Shown here one piece after another: positions 33,168 to 42,373 of a stretch of 64,000 bases of DNA (the first letter of the stretch is position 1; every line of letters begins with the position of its first letter). Position numbers and translations under genes: made by a program. Source of the stretch: Ectorhizobium quercum. Lineage in GTDB: Bacteria > Pseudomonadota > Alphaproteobacteria > Rhizobiales > Rhizobiaceae. The notes beneath the pieces were generated by a model, which was given only the letters and a program-made list of their open reading frames with translations, did no database searches and was not told the DNA's origin. The stretch is taken from positions 310,001-374,000 of the forward strand of contig NZ_JANFPI010000003.1 of NCBI RefSeq assembly GCF_026552795.1, written 5' to 3'.

Positions 33168-35102
33168 ATGCTTCTCGACAATATCAAGATCCGCACGAAA
33201 ATTGTGTGTGTCATCAGTCTGATGGCCATTGTGTCCCTCGCAGGGCTGGCCTTCGTCAGCCTCCAGTTCAAGCAGGCCGACACGCAATATTCGCGCTTCA
33301 TCGCCGCCGATACGGCCGCAGCAACGCTCAGCGCACACGCGACCGCCAACCTTGCCCAGATGGGACTGCAACTGGCCAACGCATCGCTGCTCTTCGACCT
33401 GGGCTCCGAGGAATACAAGAACGCGATGGAGCGTTACGAAGCCAACAGGAGCGAGATCAGGGAACGCCTCCAGACGATCGCCGAACTCGTTCCGGCGATA
33501 GCGGCGAATGTCGAGAATATCCGGGCGCCGCTGGATCAGGTCGACAGGCTCGACCGGCAGACGATCACGCTGGTCCAGAATCGGAAAAAAACGGAGGCGG
33601 CGGCCATCATGAAGCAGCGGGGCAACATCGCCCGCAGCCTGCTGCCGCAGTTCACGGCGATGACCCATGAATTGACGAAGAATGTCGATGACGGCAGCAA
33701 CGAACTGTCCGACAGAACCGACAACACGATCCTCTACAGCCTCCTCGGTCTCGGCCTTGCCGTTCTCGGCGTCATCGTGCTCGGTCTTTACGTTTCCGCG
33801 CGCGGGATCACGGGTCCGATCGAGCGGCTTCGTGGTCGGATGCTTTCGCTTGCCGGTGGCGAGACGCAGGCCGAGATTGCGGGTCTCGGTCGCAAGGATG
33901 AGGTCGGGGAGATGGCGCAGGCTGTTTCGGTGTTCCGTGACAATGCGCTGGAACGCATCCGCCTGGAACGGGAAGCGGAGGCCAACCGCAGCCTGTCGGA
34001 GAAGGAGCGCATCGAGCGCGAGGCGCAGAGGGCCCGGGAGGCCGAAGAGGTCCGGTTCGCCGTCGACAATCTGGCCGCCGGCCTTTCGAAGCTGTCCGAC
34101 GGCGACGTGTCCTACCGCATCGCCCAGCCGTTTGCGGCTACGCTCGACGCCGTGCGCAACGACTTCAACGCTTCGGCGGAGAAGTTGCAGTCCGCGCTGA
34201 GCCGGGTGGCCGAGAACGCCCGCGGCATCGATGCCGGCGCCAACGAGATCAAGTCGGCGGCCGACGACCTGGCCAGGCGCACCGAGCAGCAGGCCGCCGC
34301 CGTCGAGGAGACCGCCGCAGCCCTCGAACAGATCACCACCACCGTCAAGGATTCGACCCGGCGCGCCCAGGAAGCCGGCCAGCTCGTCAGCCGCACCCGT
34401 TCCGGCGCGGAACAGTCCGGCGAGGTGGTGCGCCGCGCCGTCGTCGCGATGGAGCGCATCGAGAAGTCGTCGAGCGAGATTTCCAACATCATCGGCGTGA
34501 TCGACGAGATCGCCTTCCAGACCAACCTTCTCGCGCTCAACGCGGGCGTCGAGGCGGCGCGTGCCGGCGATGCCGGCAAGGGCTTCGCTGTCGTGGCGCA
34601 GGAGGTGCGCGAGCTGGCCCAGCGTTCGGCCAATGCCGCCAAGGAGATCAAGGCGCTGATCACCGCCTCGAGCGAACAGGTGCAGGAAGGGGTGCAGCTC
34701 GTCGGCGACACCGGAAAGGCACTGGAAACGATCGTGGCGGAAGTTCAGGAGATCAACCGCCACGTCGCGGCGATCGTGGAGTCGGCGCAGGAACAGTCTT
34801 CCGGCCTCCAGCAGATCAACACCGCCGTCAACCAGATGGACCAGGACACGCAGAAGAACGCGGCGATGGTGGAAGAGACGACCGCCGCCACGCACAGCCT
34901 GACGAAGGAGGTCGCCTCGCTCAACGCGCTGCTGACGCTGTTCAGGCTGTCGTCGGGTGCGCCGCAGGCGGCGGCGCCCGTGCGCCGGGCAACGGGTGGG
35001 GAAGCCCCCGCCCCGTCGCCGGTGCGCGCGCTCGGCCGCAAGATCGCCGGCGCCTTTGCCGGCAATGCCGCCGTCCGCAAGGACGAATGGGAGGAATTCT
35101 GA
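33168..35102 (+). CDS. Methyl-accepting chemotaxis protein with C-terminal CheR-docking pentapeptide
   Basis: A 644-residue transmembrane chemoreceptor. TM1 about 10-32, periplasmic four-helix-bundle-type sensor about 33-186, TM2 about 187-209, HAMP 209-262, a long linker with a second HAMP-like segment near 295-345, and the MCP signalling domain. The hairpin tip EIAFQTNLLALNAGVEAARAG begins at residue 448 and is near canonical. It ends DEWEEF; the last five residues, EWEEF, fit the x-W-x-x-F pentapeptide that tethers CheR/CheB in high-abundance receptors. The ATG at 33168 is chosen because it starts just before TM1; the upstream open frame is not protein-like. Overlaps cheW by one base. Ligand unknown. 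Confidence 0.92.
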   Translation: MLLDNIKIRTKIVCVISLMAIVSLAGLAFVSLQFKQADTQYSRFIAADTAAATLSAHATANLAQMGLQLANASLLFDLGSEEYKNAMERYEANRSEIRERLQTIAELVPAIAANVENIRAPLDQVDRLDRQTITLVQNRKKTEAAAIMKQRGNIARSLLPQFTAMTHELTKNVDDGSNELSDRTDNTILYSLLGLGLAVLGVIVLGLYVSARGITGPIERLRGRMLSLAGGETQAEIAGLGRKDEVGEMAQAVSVFRDNALERIRLEREAEANRSLSEKERIEREAQRAREAEEVRFAVDNLAAGLSKLSDGDVSYRIAQPFAATLDAVRNDFNASAEKLQSALSRVAENARGIDAGANEIKSAADDLARRTEQQAAAVEETAAALEQITTTVKDSTRRAQEAGQLVSRTRSGAEQSGEVVRRAVVAMERIEKSSSEISNIIGVIDEIAFQTNLLALNAGVEAARAGDAGKGFAVVAQEVRELAQRSANAAKEIKALITASSEQVQEGVQLVGDTGKALETIVAEVQEINRHVAAIVESAQEQSSGLQQINTAVNQMDQDTQKNAAMVEETTAATHSLTKEVASLNALLTLFRLSSGAPQAAAPVRRATGGEAPAPSPVRALGRKIAGAFAGNAAVRKDEWEEF

Positions 35103-35575
35103 TGAATGCCGGCAACACCGTAACGGACGACACGCTCGAAATCATCGCCTTCATGCTGCATGAGCAGCAGTTCTGCGTGAAGACGACCTCCATCCGCGAG
35201 ATTCGCGGATGGGCACCGGTGACGCCGCTGCCGCGGGCGCCGGCCGACGTCATGGGCGTGATGAACCTGCGCGGCACGGTCATCCCGATCGTCGACCTGG
35301 CGGTCAAGCTGGGCATGGCGAAGGCCGAGACCAGCGAGCGCAGCGCCATCGTCGTCACCAGCATAAAGGGGATGACGGTCGGCCTGATGGTCGACCGGGT
35401 TTCCGACATTCTCACCGTCGCCGCCGGCGAGCTTCAGCCGGTTCCCGCCGGCATCGGAACCGATACCTCCTACGCACAGGGAATCATCGCCCGAGACAAG
35501 GCCATGATCTGCTTCCTCAACCTCGAAGCCATCTTCGCAGACACCGATCCAGAAGAATGGAACCAATGCGCGTGA
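35102..35575 (+). CDS. cheW: CheW-like coupling protein
   Basis: A 157-residue CheW-domain protein joining receptor and CheA kinase. Typical segments: FMLHEQQFCVKTTSIREI, MGVMNLRGTVIPIVDL with the conserved NLRG, and MVDRVSDILTV. The start ATG overlaps the receptor stop as TGATG, so the two are translated together and form a receptor-specific pair. No CheA, CheR or CheY is encoded in the window; the pair must plug into a chemotaxis system elsewhere. Confidence 0.9.
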   Translation: MNAGNTVTDDTLEIIAFMLHEQQFCVKTTSIREIRGWAPVTPLPRAPADVMGVMNLRGTVIPIVDLAVKLGMAKAETSERSAIVVTSIKGMTVGLMVDRVSDILTVAAGELQPVPAGIGTDTSYAQGIIARDKAMICFLNLEAIFADTDPEEWNQCA

Positions 35576-35581
35576 ATTATT

Positions 35582-35604
35582 CCGGCAGGGTGTGACCCTG
35601 CCGG
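35582..35604 (+). terminator. Hairpin after the receptor-cheW operon
   Basis: CCGGCAGGGT (35582-35591), loop GTG, ACCCTGCCGG (35595-35604): a perfect 10-bp stem seven bases after the cheW stop. A T-rich run comes only some 16 bp later. Confidence 0.65.
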
Positions 35605-35688
35605 TAAATTACCGGATGATTTTTCTCTAGTTTTCCTATAACGGATGCCGCAGTTTTTGATAAACCGCAAAAAAAACTGGGTAAGATC

Positions 35689-37395
35689 ATGATTACGGAC
35701 GATAAAGATAACTCCCCGCTCACCGATCCATTGAACGACGCTCTGCCGATGAATCGCAGGCAGGTCATTGGAACCGCGTTGGCGGGGCTGGCAGTGGCGG
35801 CTCTGCCAGGAACGCCTGCGCTGGCGACGACCGCCGCCAGGAAAGTGGACGTTCTGCTGATCGGCGGCGGCATCATGAGCGCCACCCTCGGCATATGGCT
35901 GCGCGAACTCGAGCCCGGCTGGTCGATGGAGATGATCGAGCGGCTGGACGGCGTGGCGCTCGAAAGCTCCAATGGCTGGAACAATGCCGGGACCGGCCAT
36001 TCGGCGCTGGCCGAACTCAATTATACGCCGGAGGACACCAGCGGAAACATCCAGATCGCCCAGGCGGTGACGATCAACGAGGCCTTCCAGATTTCCCGCC
36101 AGTTCTGGGCCTGGCAGGTGCGCAACGGCGTCCTGAAGAACCCGCGTTCCTTCATCAACTACACCCCGCATATGAGCTTCGTGTGGGGCGACGACAATAT
36201 TGCCTATCTGGAAAAGCGCTACGAGGCGCTGAAGGCGAGCCCGCTGTTTGCCGGCATGGAATATTCGAGCGATCCCGAGCAGATCCGCAAATGGGTTCCG
36301 CTGATGATGGAGGGGCGTGACCCCGGCCAGAAGATCGGCGCGACCTGGTCGCCGCTCGGCACCGACATGGAATTCGGCGAGATCACCCGCCAGTTCGCTT
36401 CCCATCTGCAAAGCCAGCCGAATTTCAGGCTGAACCTGTCCAGCGAGGTGGAGAGCATCAAGCGCAACGACGACGGCACCTGGCGTGTGACGTACAGCAA
36501 CGTCAAGGACGGTTCCGAACAGTCCGTCGACGCGAAGTTCGTGTTCATCGGCGCCGGCGGCGCCGCGCTGCACCTGCTGCAAATGTCCGGCATACCGGAG
36601 GCCGACGACTATGCGGGCTTCCCGGTCGGTGGCTCGTTCCTCGTGAACGACAATCCCGACGTGACCATGCAGCATCTGGCGAAGGCCTATGGCAAGGCCG
36701 CGGTCGGCTCGCCGCCCATGTCCGTTCCGCATCTGGACACGCGGGTGCTCGACGGCAAGCGCGTCATCCTGTTCGGACCCTTCGCGACCTTCTCGACCAA
36801 GTTCCTGAAGGACGGTTCCTATTTCGACCTTCTGTCGGCCACCAACACCAGCAACGTCTGGCCGATGCTGCGCGTCGGCGTCGACCAGTATCCCCTGATC
36901 GAATATCTGGCCGGGCAGCTCATGCAGTCCGACGACGACCGCTTCGCCGCGCTGCGCGAATACTTCCCGAACGCGAAAAAGGATGAGTGGCGCCTGTGGC
37001 AGGCCGGCCAGCGCGTGCAGATCATCAAGCGGGACGAGGAGAAGGGCGGCGTTCTCAAGCTCGGCACGGAAATCGTCAGCGCGAAGGACGGCAGCATCGC
37101 CGGCCTGCTCGGCGCGTCGCCGGGCGCGTCCACGGCGGCGCCGATCATGCTCGGCGTGCTGGAAAAGGTCTTTGCCGACAAGGTGGCGACGCCCGAGTGG
37201 CAGGCACGGATCCGCCAGATCGTTCCGAGCTACGGAACGAAGCTGAACGACGATCCCGAGAAGGCTTATGAAGGCTGGGTCTATACGAGCGAGCAGTTGC
37301 AGCTTCCGGCCCCGCCGCAGATCGACGTGGCATCCTTGCGGGAGCCCGCCGCCAGCGACGGCGTCGTCAGGCCGGTTCCCGACCTGGCTCCCTGA
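35689..37395 (+). CDS. mqo: Malate:quinone oxidoreductase with twin-arginine-type N-terminus
   Basis: A 568-residue FAD enzyme that oxidises malate to oxaloacetate and reduces quinone. The core is typical: [15 protein letters not shown] (FAD loop, 59-64), [47 protein letters not shown] and [16 protein letters not shown]. Unusual is the N-terminus, about 50 residues longer than the common enzyme: MNRRQVIG (Arg23 and Arg24) followed by a hydrophobic stretch and ALA, which looks like a Tat signal. Either the protein is exported with its FAD or the segment is an uncleaved membrane anchor. ATG 35689 is followed by an alternative ATG at residue 21, which would start right at the signal. A strong terminator follows. 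Confidence 0.9.
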   Translation: MITDDKDNSPLTDPLNDALPMNRRQVIGTALAGLAVAALPGTPALATTAARKVDVLLIGGGIMSATLGIWLRELEPGWSMEMIERLDGVALESSNGWNNAGTGHSALAELNYTPEDTSGNIQIAQAVTINEAFQISRQFWAWQVRNGVLKNPRSFINYTPHMSFVWGDDNIAYLEKRYEALKASPLFAGMEYSSDPEQIRKWVPLMMEGRDPGQKIGATWSPLGTDMEFGEITRQFASHLQSQPNFRLNLSSEVESIKRNDDGTWRVTYSNVKDGSEQSVDAKFVFIGAGGAALHLLQMSGIPEADDYAGFPVGGSFLVNDNPDVTMQHLAKAYGKAAVGSPPMSVPHLDTRVLDGKRVILFGPFATFSTKFLKDGSYFDLLSATNTSNVWPMLRVGVDQYPLIEYLAGQLMQSDDDRFAALREYFPNAKKDEWRLWQAGQRVQIIKRDEEKGGVLKLGTEIVSAKDGSIAGLLGASPGASTAAPIMLGVLEKVFADKVATPEWQARIRQIVPSYGTKLNDDPEKAYEGWVYTSEQLQLPAPPQIDVASLREPAASDGVVRPVPDLAP

Positions 37396-37410
37396 GCACC
37401 TTTCAAAACG

Positions 37411-37439
37411 GGCCGTCCGCGTTGCGGGCGGCCTTTTTT
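37411..37439 (+). terminator. Rho-independent terminator of mqo
   Basis: GGCCGTCCGC (37411-37420), loop GTT, GCGGGCGGCC (37424-37433) then TTTTTT. Ten-pair stem with one G-U. Short A-run in front (AAAA at 37405-37408) may let it act weakly for the convergent TetR gene too. Confidence 0.9.
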
Positions 37440-37449
37440 GCAGAGAACG

Positions 37450-38010
37450 TTATCCTCGTGTCAGCAGCAGCAGCCGGTCGCGGACGTTTGCGGCATCCAT
37501 GATCGCGGAGCTGTCGTTGCTCGTCAGCACGGCAAGCCACGCACCGTCGGCGGCGAGGCGCACGATTTCCAGCATCGGGTCGCCATCGGTCTCGTGATGA
37601 CGGTGCAGCCGCGCGGCGAGCCAGTCCGACCAGAGCCGGCGCAATTCGGATTCGGCCATCATCGAGACCAGCAACGCAGCCCACGGGCTATCCTGGCCGC
37701 AATCGCCGATCACGAACATGGAGTCGACATAGGCGCGGGTGAACCTGCCCCGCGGCTCCGCATCCCTCGACATGGCGTCTTCGAGCTGTGCGTCCAGGCT
37801 TTCGAGAAGGTCGGCGAACATGCCTTCGACCAGCGCCTGCTTGCTTGGAAAATGATGGAAGAGACCGCCCTTGGTCACTCCGGCGGCATCGGCGACGGCC
37901 TGGATGGTCACGCCGGCGACGCCCTGATCGACCGCCAGCTTTTCGGCAGCGTCAAGCAGGGCGCGGCGGACGCGTTCCGGCTGCTTCCTGCGGCTGTGGG
38001 CGCTCGTCAT
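37450..38010 (-). CDS. TetR-family regulator
   Basis: A 186-residue regulator. HTH residues about 14-58 (RRALLDAAEKLAVDQGVAGVT, then VTKGGLFHHFPSKQALVEGM). The C-terminal half is of the TetR_C type seen in regulators of small multidrug exporters. It begins two bases after the SMR gene stop, so exporter and regulator share a transcript, with an operator-like repeat at its promoter. The open frame continues upstream into the SMR gene in another frame; ATG 38010 is the sensible start. Confidence 0.87.
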   Translation of the reverse strand: MTSAHSRRKQPERVRRALLDAAEKLAVDQGVAGVTIQAVADAAGVTKGGLFHHFPSKQALVEGMFADLLESLDAQLEDAMSRDAEPRGRFTRAYVDSMFVIGDCGQDSPWAALLVSMMAESELRRLWSDWLAARLHRHHETDGDPMLEIVRLAADGAWLAVLTSNDSSAIMDAANVRDRLLLLTRG

Positions 38011-38012
38011 CG

Positions 38013-38357
38013 TCAGTGGGTCGTCGTGTTGGAGAAAAGGTTCATCACCACCACGCCCGAAACGATCAGCCCGATGCCGATGATCGCCGCAGCGTCCAGC
38101 GTCTGGCGGAAGACCACCACGCCGATACCGGCCGTCAGCACGATGCCGAGGCCGGCCCAGATCGCATAGGCCACCCCGAGCGGCATGGCCTTGAGGGCGT
38201 GGGACAGAAGGTAGAAGGATGTGACGTACAGGCCCGCCATGATCAGGGTCGGCCAGAAGCGGGTGAACTGCTCGGATTTCTGAAGAAAGGTCGAGCCGGT
38301 CACTTCGCTGACGATAGCGATGGCGAGGAAGCCGTAGGCCATGACGACGGGGTTCAT
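38013..38357 (-). CDS. Small multidrug resistance (SMR/EmrE-type) protein
   Basis: A 114-residue inner-membrane protein with four helices. Glu18 in AIVSEVTGS corresponds to the essential Glu14 of EmrE; the TM2 YVTSFYLLSHALK and TM3 GVAYAIWAGLGIV segments are highly typical. Members swap protons for quaternary ammonium compounds or guanidinium. ATG 38357 (MNPVVMAYG) is chosen by comparison with the EmrE N-terminus MNPYIYLGG. Co-transcribed with its TetR regulator. Confidence 0.9.
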   Translation of the reverse strand: MNPVVMAYGFLAIAIVSEVTGSTFLQKSEQFTRFWPTLIMAGLYVTSFYLLSHALKAMPLGVAYAIWAGLGIVLTAGIGVVVFRQTLDAAAIIGIGLIVSGVVVMNLFSNTTTH

Positions 38358-38395
38358 GGGGATCACCGTTGATCGAGAAAGGGATGGGCCAATAA

Positions 38396-38413
38396 ATACC
38401 AACCATCCGGTAT
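38396..38413. promoter_or_regulatory. Inverted repeat upstream of the SMR-TetR operon
   Basis: ATACC-N8-GGTAT centred 47 bp upstream of the SMR start. Likely operator for the TetR protein of the same transcript. Confidence 0.5.
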
Positions 38414-38462
38414 CTTTCAAGGGAAATTTTCGGGGACGACCATCCTGTTCAGTTAGCGAAGC

Positions 38463-39257
38463 TTACCCGTCCCGCCAGCGCAGCAGCCGATGCTCGACCC
38501 GCTCGGCGAGCGTGTTCAGCGCGTATCCGATCGCACCGAGCATGACGACGCCGAGCATGACGACGTCCATTTCGAACCTTTCCCGCCCGGCGATGATCAG
38601 GCCGCCCAGTCCCGGGCCGACGGCCATGAAATATTCCGCTCCGACGGTGGCGAGCCACGAATAGATGAGGGCGAGATGCACACCGTTGAGGATCGAGGGA
38701 AGGGCCGCAGGCAGGCGCGCCCGCCGGAAGATCTGGGTTGGCGTCAGGCAGAGCGAGCGGCCGACCTCGAGGATCTGCGGCGACAGGGAGCGCATGCCCT
38801 CCGTGGTGTTCAGCGCGACGGGCAGGAACGCGGCGAGGGTGACGAAGGCGACCTTTGCGGTCTCTGCAAACCCGAACCACACGGAGATGATCGGAATCCA
38901 GGCGAGCACCGCGATCTGCTTGAGGGCATGGAAGCTCGGGCCGATCAGCCGGTCGGCCGTGTTGGAAAGGCCGAGAAGCGCCCCGAAGAGGATGCCGGCG
39001 ACGGTGCCGAGCGTGAAGCCGGTGAGATCGCGGAGGAGGCTTGCCCCGACATGCAGCAGAAGCTCGCCGGTGTGGACTTCGCGCCAGGCCGCCAGCACGA
39101 TGTCCTGCGGCGGCGGCAGGAAGCGCGGATCGATCCATCCGAACGTGCTGGCCGCCTGCCACAGCACCAGCAATGCGAGGGGAAGGCGCAGGCCCGGATG
39201 GAGATGCCGCGCGAAAGGGGCAGGGCGGCGGGAGGCGACAGAGGTGATCTCGCTCAT
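38463..39257 (-). CDS. Ssu/Tau-type ABC permease, subunit 2
   Basis: A 264-residue membrane subunit with six helices and the coupling loop LEVGRSLCLTPTQIFRRARLPAALPSIL (read as two halves around residue 160). This pattern, with GLSNTADRLIGPSFHALKQIAVLAWIPIISVWFG ahead of it, is that of the nitrate/sulfonate/taurine permease family. Its start overlaps the first permease as ATGA. Two different permease genes in one cluster imply a heterodimer, while most Ssu systems use one SsuC. Confidence 0.9.
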   Translation of the reverse strand: MSEITSVASRRPAPFARHLHPGLRLPLALLVLWQAASTFGWIDPRFLPPPQDIVLAAWREVHTGELLLHVGASLLRDLTGFTLGTVAGILFGALLGLSNTADRLIGPSFHALKQIAVLAWIPIISVWFGFAETAKVAFVTLAAFLPVALNTTEGMRSLSPQILEVGRSLCLTPTQIFRRARLPAALPSILNGVHLALIYSWLATVGAEYFMAVGPGLGGLIIAGRERFEMDVVMLGVVMLGAIGYALNTLAERVEHRLLRWRDG

Positions 39258-40072
39258 TCCGCAGTCTCCAGTCGCCAGCGTTGCAACCGCAGCTCGACGC
39301 GCGCCAGTGCGTAATCCATCAGGAAACCGGTCAGCCCGATCAGGATCATCGCGAAGATCATCGTGTCCAGCCAGAACATCTGCCGCGCCCAGACGAGCTG
39401 GAAGCCGAGGCCTTCGGAGGAGGCGAGAAGCTCAACGGCCACCAGCGCTGTCCACGCCTTGGTGAGTCCGTAGCGGATGCCGGTGAAAATCGGCGCGACC
39501 GCCGCGGGCAGGATGAGAAGGCGCAGGCGCTGCGCCCGCGTCAGGCAGAAGACGTCCGCGACCTCGTGAAAGGCCCGGGGGACGCCGCGCAGGGCCGCGG
39601 CGGTGCTCATGACTACAGGAATGAAGGCGGCCTTGGCGATGATGACGATCTTCAACGCCTCGCCGATCCCGAGAAACAGCATCAGCAGCGGAATCCAGCC
39701 GATGGTCGGCACCTGGGCGATGGCGGTGAAGAGCGGGCGGATGTGATCGTCGAGGCCGCGCCAGAGGCCCATCGCGAAACCGAGAATCAGGCCGGTGGTC
39801 GCACCGGCGACGAAGCCGAGCGCCACGCGGCTTGAACTCCAGCCGATATGGGTCAGCAGGTCGCCTTCCCGCACGGCGGCGATGGCGGCGTCGAGCACAT
39901 AGGCCGGCGGCGGCAGGATCTGTTCCGGCAGCCATCGGTAAAGCGACGCGAAATGCCAGACAACGACCAGCGCCGCCGGGAAGAGGAGCGCCGTTCCGAT
40001 CCGCAGGAGCCAGCCGGGTAGGGTGAACGGGGCAAGCGCCGCCACCGGCAATGTTTCGCGGATATCGGTCAT
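39254..40072 (-). CDS. Ssu/Tau-type ABC permease, subunit 1
   Basis: A 272-residue membrane subunit, six helices, with ALFTAIAQVPTIGWIPLLMLFLGIGEALK and coupling loop EVADVFCLTRAQRLRLLILPA as expected for SsuC-like proteins. It overlaps the ATPase stop at its start and the next permease at its end, both as ATGA, so all three transport genes are coupled. Confidence 0.9.
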   Translation of the reverse strand: MTDIRETLPVAALAPFTLPGWLLRIGTALLFPAALVVVWHFASLYRWLPEQILPPPAYVLDAAIAAVREGDLLTHIGWSSSRVALGFVAGATTGLILGFAMGLWRGLDDHIRPLFTAIAQVPTIGWIPLLMLFLGIGEALKIVIIAKAAFIPVVMSTAAALRGVPRAFHEVADVFCLTRAQRLRLLILPAAVAPIFTGIRYGLTKAWTALVAVELLASSEGLGFQLVWARQMFWLDTMIFAMILIGLTGFLMDYALARVELRLQRWRLETAE

Positions 40073-40884
40073 GCGACCGCTTCCAGCGGCGTGCGCGCAC
40101 CGGGCGGTGTCCGGATTCCGTCGAGAATATCGAGGACCGTGTTGCGGATCGGCGCGATCTCCGGCATGCGGCGGTCCCGGGGATAAGGAAGCGGCACATC
40201 CACGATTTCGGCGATCCGTCCCGGCCGGGGCGACATGATCACGACGCGCCCGCCGAGCAGCACCGCTTCGTCCACGTCATGGGTGACGAGGAGCGCGGTG
40301 ATCCTCTCCTTCTGCCAGATGCGCTGAAGCTCGTCTTGCAGATGGGCGCGGGTGAAGGCGTCCAGCGCGCCGAACGGCTCATCGAGCAGCAGAAGGCCGG
40401 GCCTGTTCACCAGACCGCGCGCGATCGCCACGCGCTGCGCCATGCCGCCCGAAAGCTGGCGGGGATATGCCCTGGCGAAATCCGAAAGCGACACGAGCGC
40501 GAGATGTTCGCGCACCAGTTCCCGCTTCTCGGCATTGCCGAGGCCGGAATTCTCCAGTCCCAGCGCGATGTTGCCCTCCACGTCCAGCCAGGGAAAAAGA
40601 CGCGGCTCCTGAAAGACGAGCCCGCGTGACAGGCTCGGCCCGCTGACCTGCGTGCCGTCGTGAAGGACATGGCCCTCGGAGCGTTCCAGACCGGCGATGA
40701 TCCGCAGCAGGGTGGATTTTCCGCAGCCGCTCGCCCCGACGATCGTGACGAAACTGGCGCGTTCGACGTTGAGATCCACGTTCGTCAACGCCGTGATCTG
40801 CCGTCCGTCGACGTGGAAATGCTTGGTCACGGATTGAACCGACAGATAGTTCGAGGGCGGAGCGGGGGGCACTTGGCGGGGCAT
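40069..40884 (-). CDS. Ssu/Tau-type ABC ATPase
   Basis: A 271-residue ATPase: Walker A GASGCGKST (50-58), signature LSGGMAQR, Walker B LLLLDEPFGALDAFTR (typical of SsuB/TauB/NrtD) and LLVTHDVDEAV. ATG 40884 (MPRQV) is preferred to an upstream TTG because AGGA lies nine bases before it. It starts the minus-strand transport operon and is divergent from two flavin monooxygenase genes. Confidence 0.92.
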   Translation of the reverse strand: MPRQVPPAPPSNYLSVQSVTKHFHVDGRQITALTNVDLNVERASFVTIVGASGCGKSTLLRIIAGLERSEGHVLHDGTQVSGPSLSRGLVFQEPRLFPWLDVEGNIALGLENSGLGNAEKRELVREHLALVSLSDFARAYPRQLSGGMAQRVAIARGLVNRPGLLLLDEPFGALDAFTRAHLQDELQRIWQKERITALLVTHDVDEAVLLGGRVVIMSPRPGRIAEIVDVPLPYPRDRRMPEIAPIRNTVLDILDGIRTPPGARTPLEAVA

Positions 40885-40910
40885 CGCAGGGATCCTTTCC
40901 AATAATTACA

Positions 40911-40921
40911 TATAGTCTATA
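40911..40921. promoter_or_regulatory. AT-rich palindrome in the transporter/monooxygenase divergent promoter
   Basis: TATAGTCTATA is a perfect 5-1-5 palindrome in the 109-bp region between divergent starts. It lies within an AT-rich stretch (40900-40940) and may be an operator or simply promoter DNA. Confidence 0.35.
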
Positions 40922-40993
40922 AAATAAGTAGACAATTATGACAACGGTGATCTACAAGGTTTGTGTTTTGCCACGCTTGCGGATCGGAAGCCC

Positions 40994-42364
40994 ATGTCAG
41001 ACCATAAAGAAACACCCCGGCAATTGAGCCTCGGCGCCTTCCTCATGGGGGCGGGACACCATATAGCGGCCTGGCGGGATCCCGCCGGCGCGCCGCAGGC
41101 GGCCTTGAACTTCCGCAATTTCGTCCGCGCCGCGCAGAAAGCGGAAGCGGCGCGGTTCGACCTCGTTTTCCTGGCGGATTCAGCCTCGATCCGCGAGGTG
41201 GAGAGCCCGTCGCTGGAGCTGGAGGAGCGGGCGGTGCGTTTCGAGCCCCTGACATTGCTGTCGGCGCTCGCCGCCGTGACCGAACGGATCGGCCTCGTCG
41301 GCACGGCATCGACCACCTACAACGAGCCGTTCAACATCGCCCGCCGCTTCGCGTCGCTCGATCGCCTGAGCGGCGGCCGTGCGGGCTGGAACCTCGTGAC
41401 GTCGAGCAACCCGTCCGACCCGGGCAATTTCGGTCAGGACGCCTTGCCCGATCATGCGGAGCGCTATCGCCGCGCCCACGAATTTCACGAGGTCGTCAGG
41501 GGGCTGTGGGATAGCTGGGACGAGGGAGCCCTTCTCTACGACAAGGCGGCGGGCGTGCTCTTCGATCCGCAAAAGCTCCATCCGCTTAACCATGCCGGCG
41601 AATTTTATCGCGTGCGCGGGCCGCTCAACGTGCCGCCTTCACCGCAGGGCCATCCCGTCGTGGTCCAGGCCGGCGCCTCCGACGACGGGCGCGAAACCGC
41701 GGCGAGGACCGCGGAGGCCGTGTTTTCCGCGCATCAGAGTTTCGAGGAGGCCGCGGAGTTCTATGGTGATGTCAAGGAACGCCTGTCACGTTACGGCCGG
41801 TCGCGCGGGTCGCTGAAAATCCTGCCCGGCGTTTCTCCGGTCGTGGGACGAACCGAGGAGGAGGCGCGGCAGAAGTTCCGTTCCCTTCAGGACAGGATCG
41901 ACCCCGTCGTCGGTCTCGCGCTGCTGCGCCCGATTGCCGGCGGTGTCGACCTTTCGGCCTATCCGCTCGACGGGCCGTTGCCGGAGCTTCCGCCGACCAA
42001 CGCGGGCAAGAGCCGCCAGAAACTGCTCATAGACCTGGCGCGCCGCAAGGGCCTGTCGATCCGCGAGCTTTACCTGGAAATCGCCGGCGCCCGTGGCCAT
42101 TGGCAACTTGTCGGCACGCCGGCGCAGATTGCCGACGAACTGGAATATTTCTTCCGCAACGAGGCGGCCGACGGCTTCAACATCATGCCGCCGCAGCTCG
42201 ACTGGGGGCTCGACGATTTCATCGAACTCGTGGTGCCCGAATTGCGCCGGCGCGGGCTTTTCCGCAGCGAATATGCGGGGCGCACGTTGCGCGACCATCT
42301 GGGTCTTGCGCGCCCGGTCTCGCGGCGGGCGAGCGTCCGTCCTGTCCCGACTCCAGCCGAATGA
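40994..42364 (+). CDS. NtaA/SnaA/DszA-type FMN-dependent monooxygenase A
   Basis: A 456-residue luciferase-like monooxygenase of the subfamily that contains nitrilotriacetate monooxygenase, DszA and SnaA. Diagnostic segments: AAWRDP near the N-terminus, RFDLVFLADSA, FEPLTLLSALAAVTERIGLVGTAST in two parts, RRFASLDRLSGGRAGWNLVTSSNPSD, and the C-terminal GAADGFNIMPP-like ADGFNIMPP. It uses FMNH2 from a separate reductase, none of which is in this cluster. Beside a sulfonate-type importer, the likely reaction is oxidative C-S cleavage of an imported sulfonate, sulfone or thioether; C-N cleavage of an aminocarboxylate remains possible. ATG 40994 with GGAAG just before it. Confidence 0.88.
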   Translation: MSDHKETPRQLSLGAFLMGAGHHIAAWRDPAGAPQAALNFRNFVRAAQKAEAARFDLVFLADSASIREVESPSLELEERAVRFEPLTLLSALAAVTERIGLVGTASTTYNEPFNIARRFASLDRLSGGRAGWNLVTSSNPSDPGNFGQDALPDHAERYRRAHEFHEVVRGLWDSWDEGALLYDKAAGVLFDPQKLHPLNHAGEFYRVRGPLNVPPSPQGHPVVVQAGASDDGRETAARTAEAVFSAHQSFEEAAEFYGDVKERLSRYGRSRGSLKILPGVSPVVGRTEEEARQKFRSLQDRIDPVVGLALLRPIAGGVDLSAYPLDGPLPELPPTNAGKSRQKLLIDLARRKGLSIRELYLEIAGARGHWQLVGTPAQIADELEYFFRNEAADGFNIMPPQLDWGLDDFIELVVPELRRRGLFRSEYAGRTLRDHLGLARPVSRRASVRPVPTPAE

Positions 42365-42373
42365 GGTAACGTC

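Noticed and set aside
35657..35670. TTGATAAACCGCAA before mqo as an FNR/FixK box
   Set aside because: The right half (CGCAA) has two mismatches to ATCAA, and the sequence is better explained as part of an A/T-run inverted repeat.
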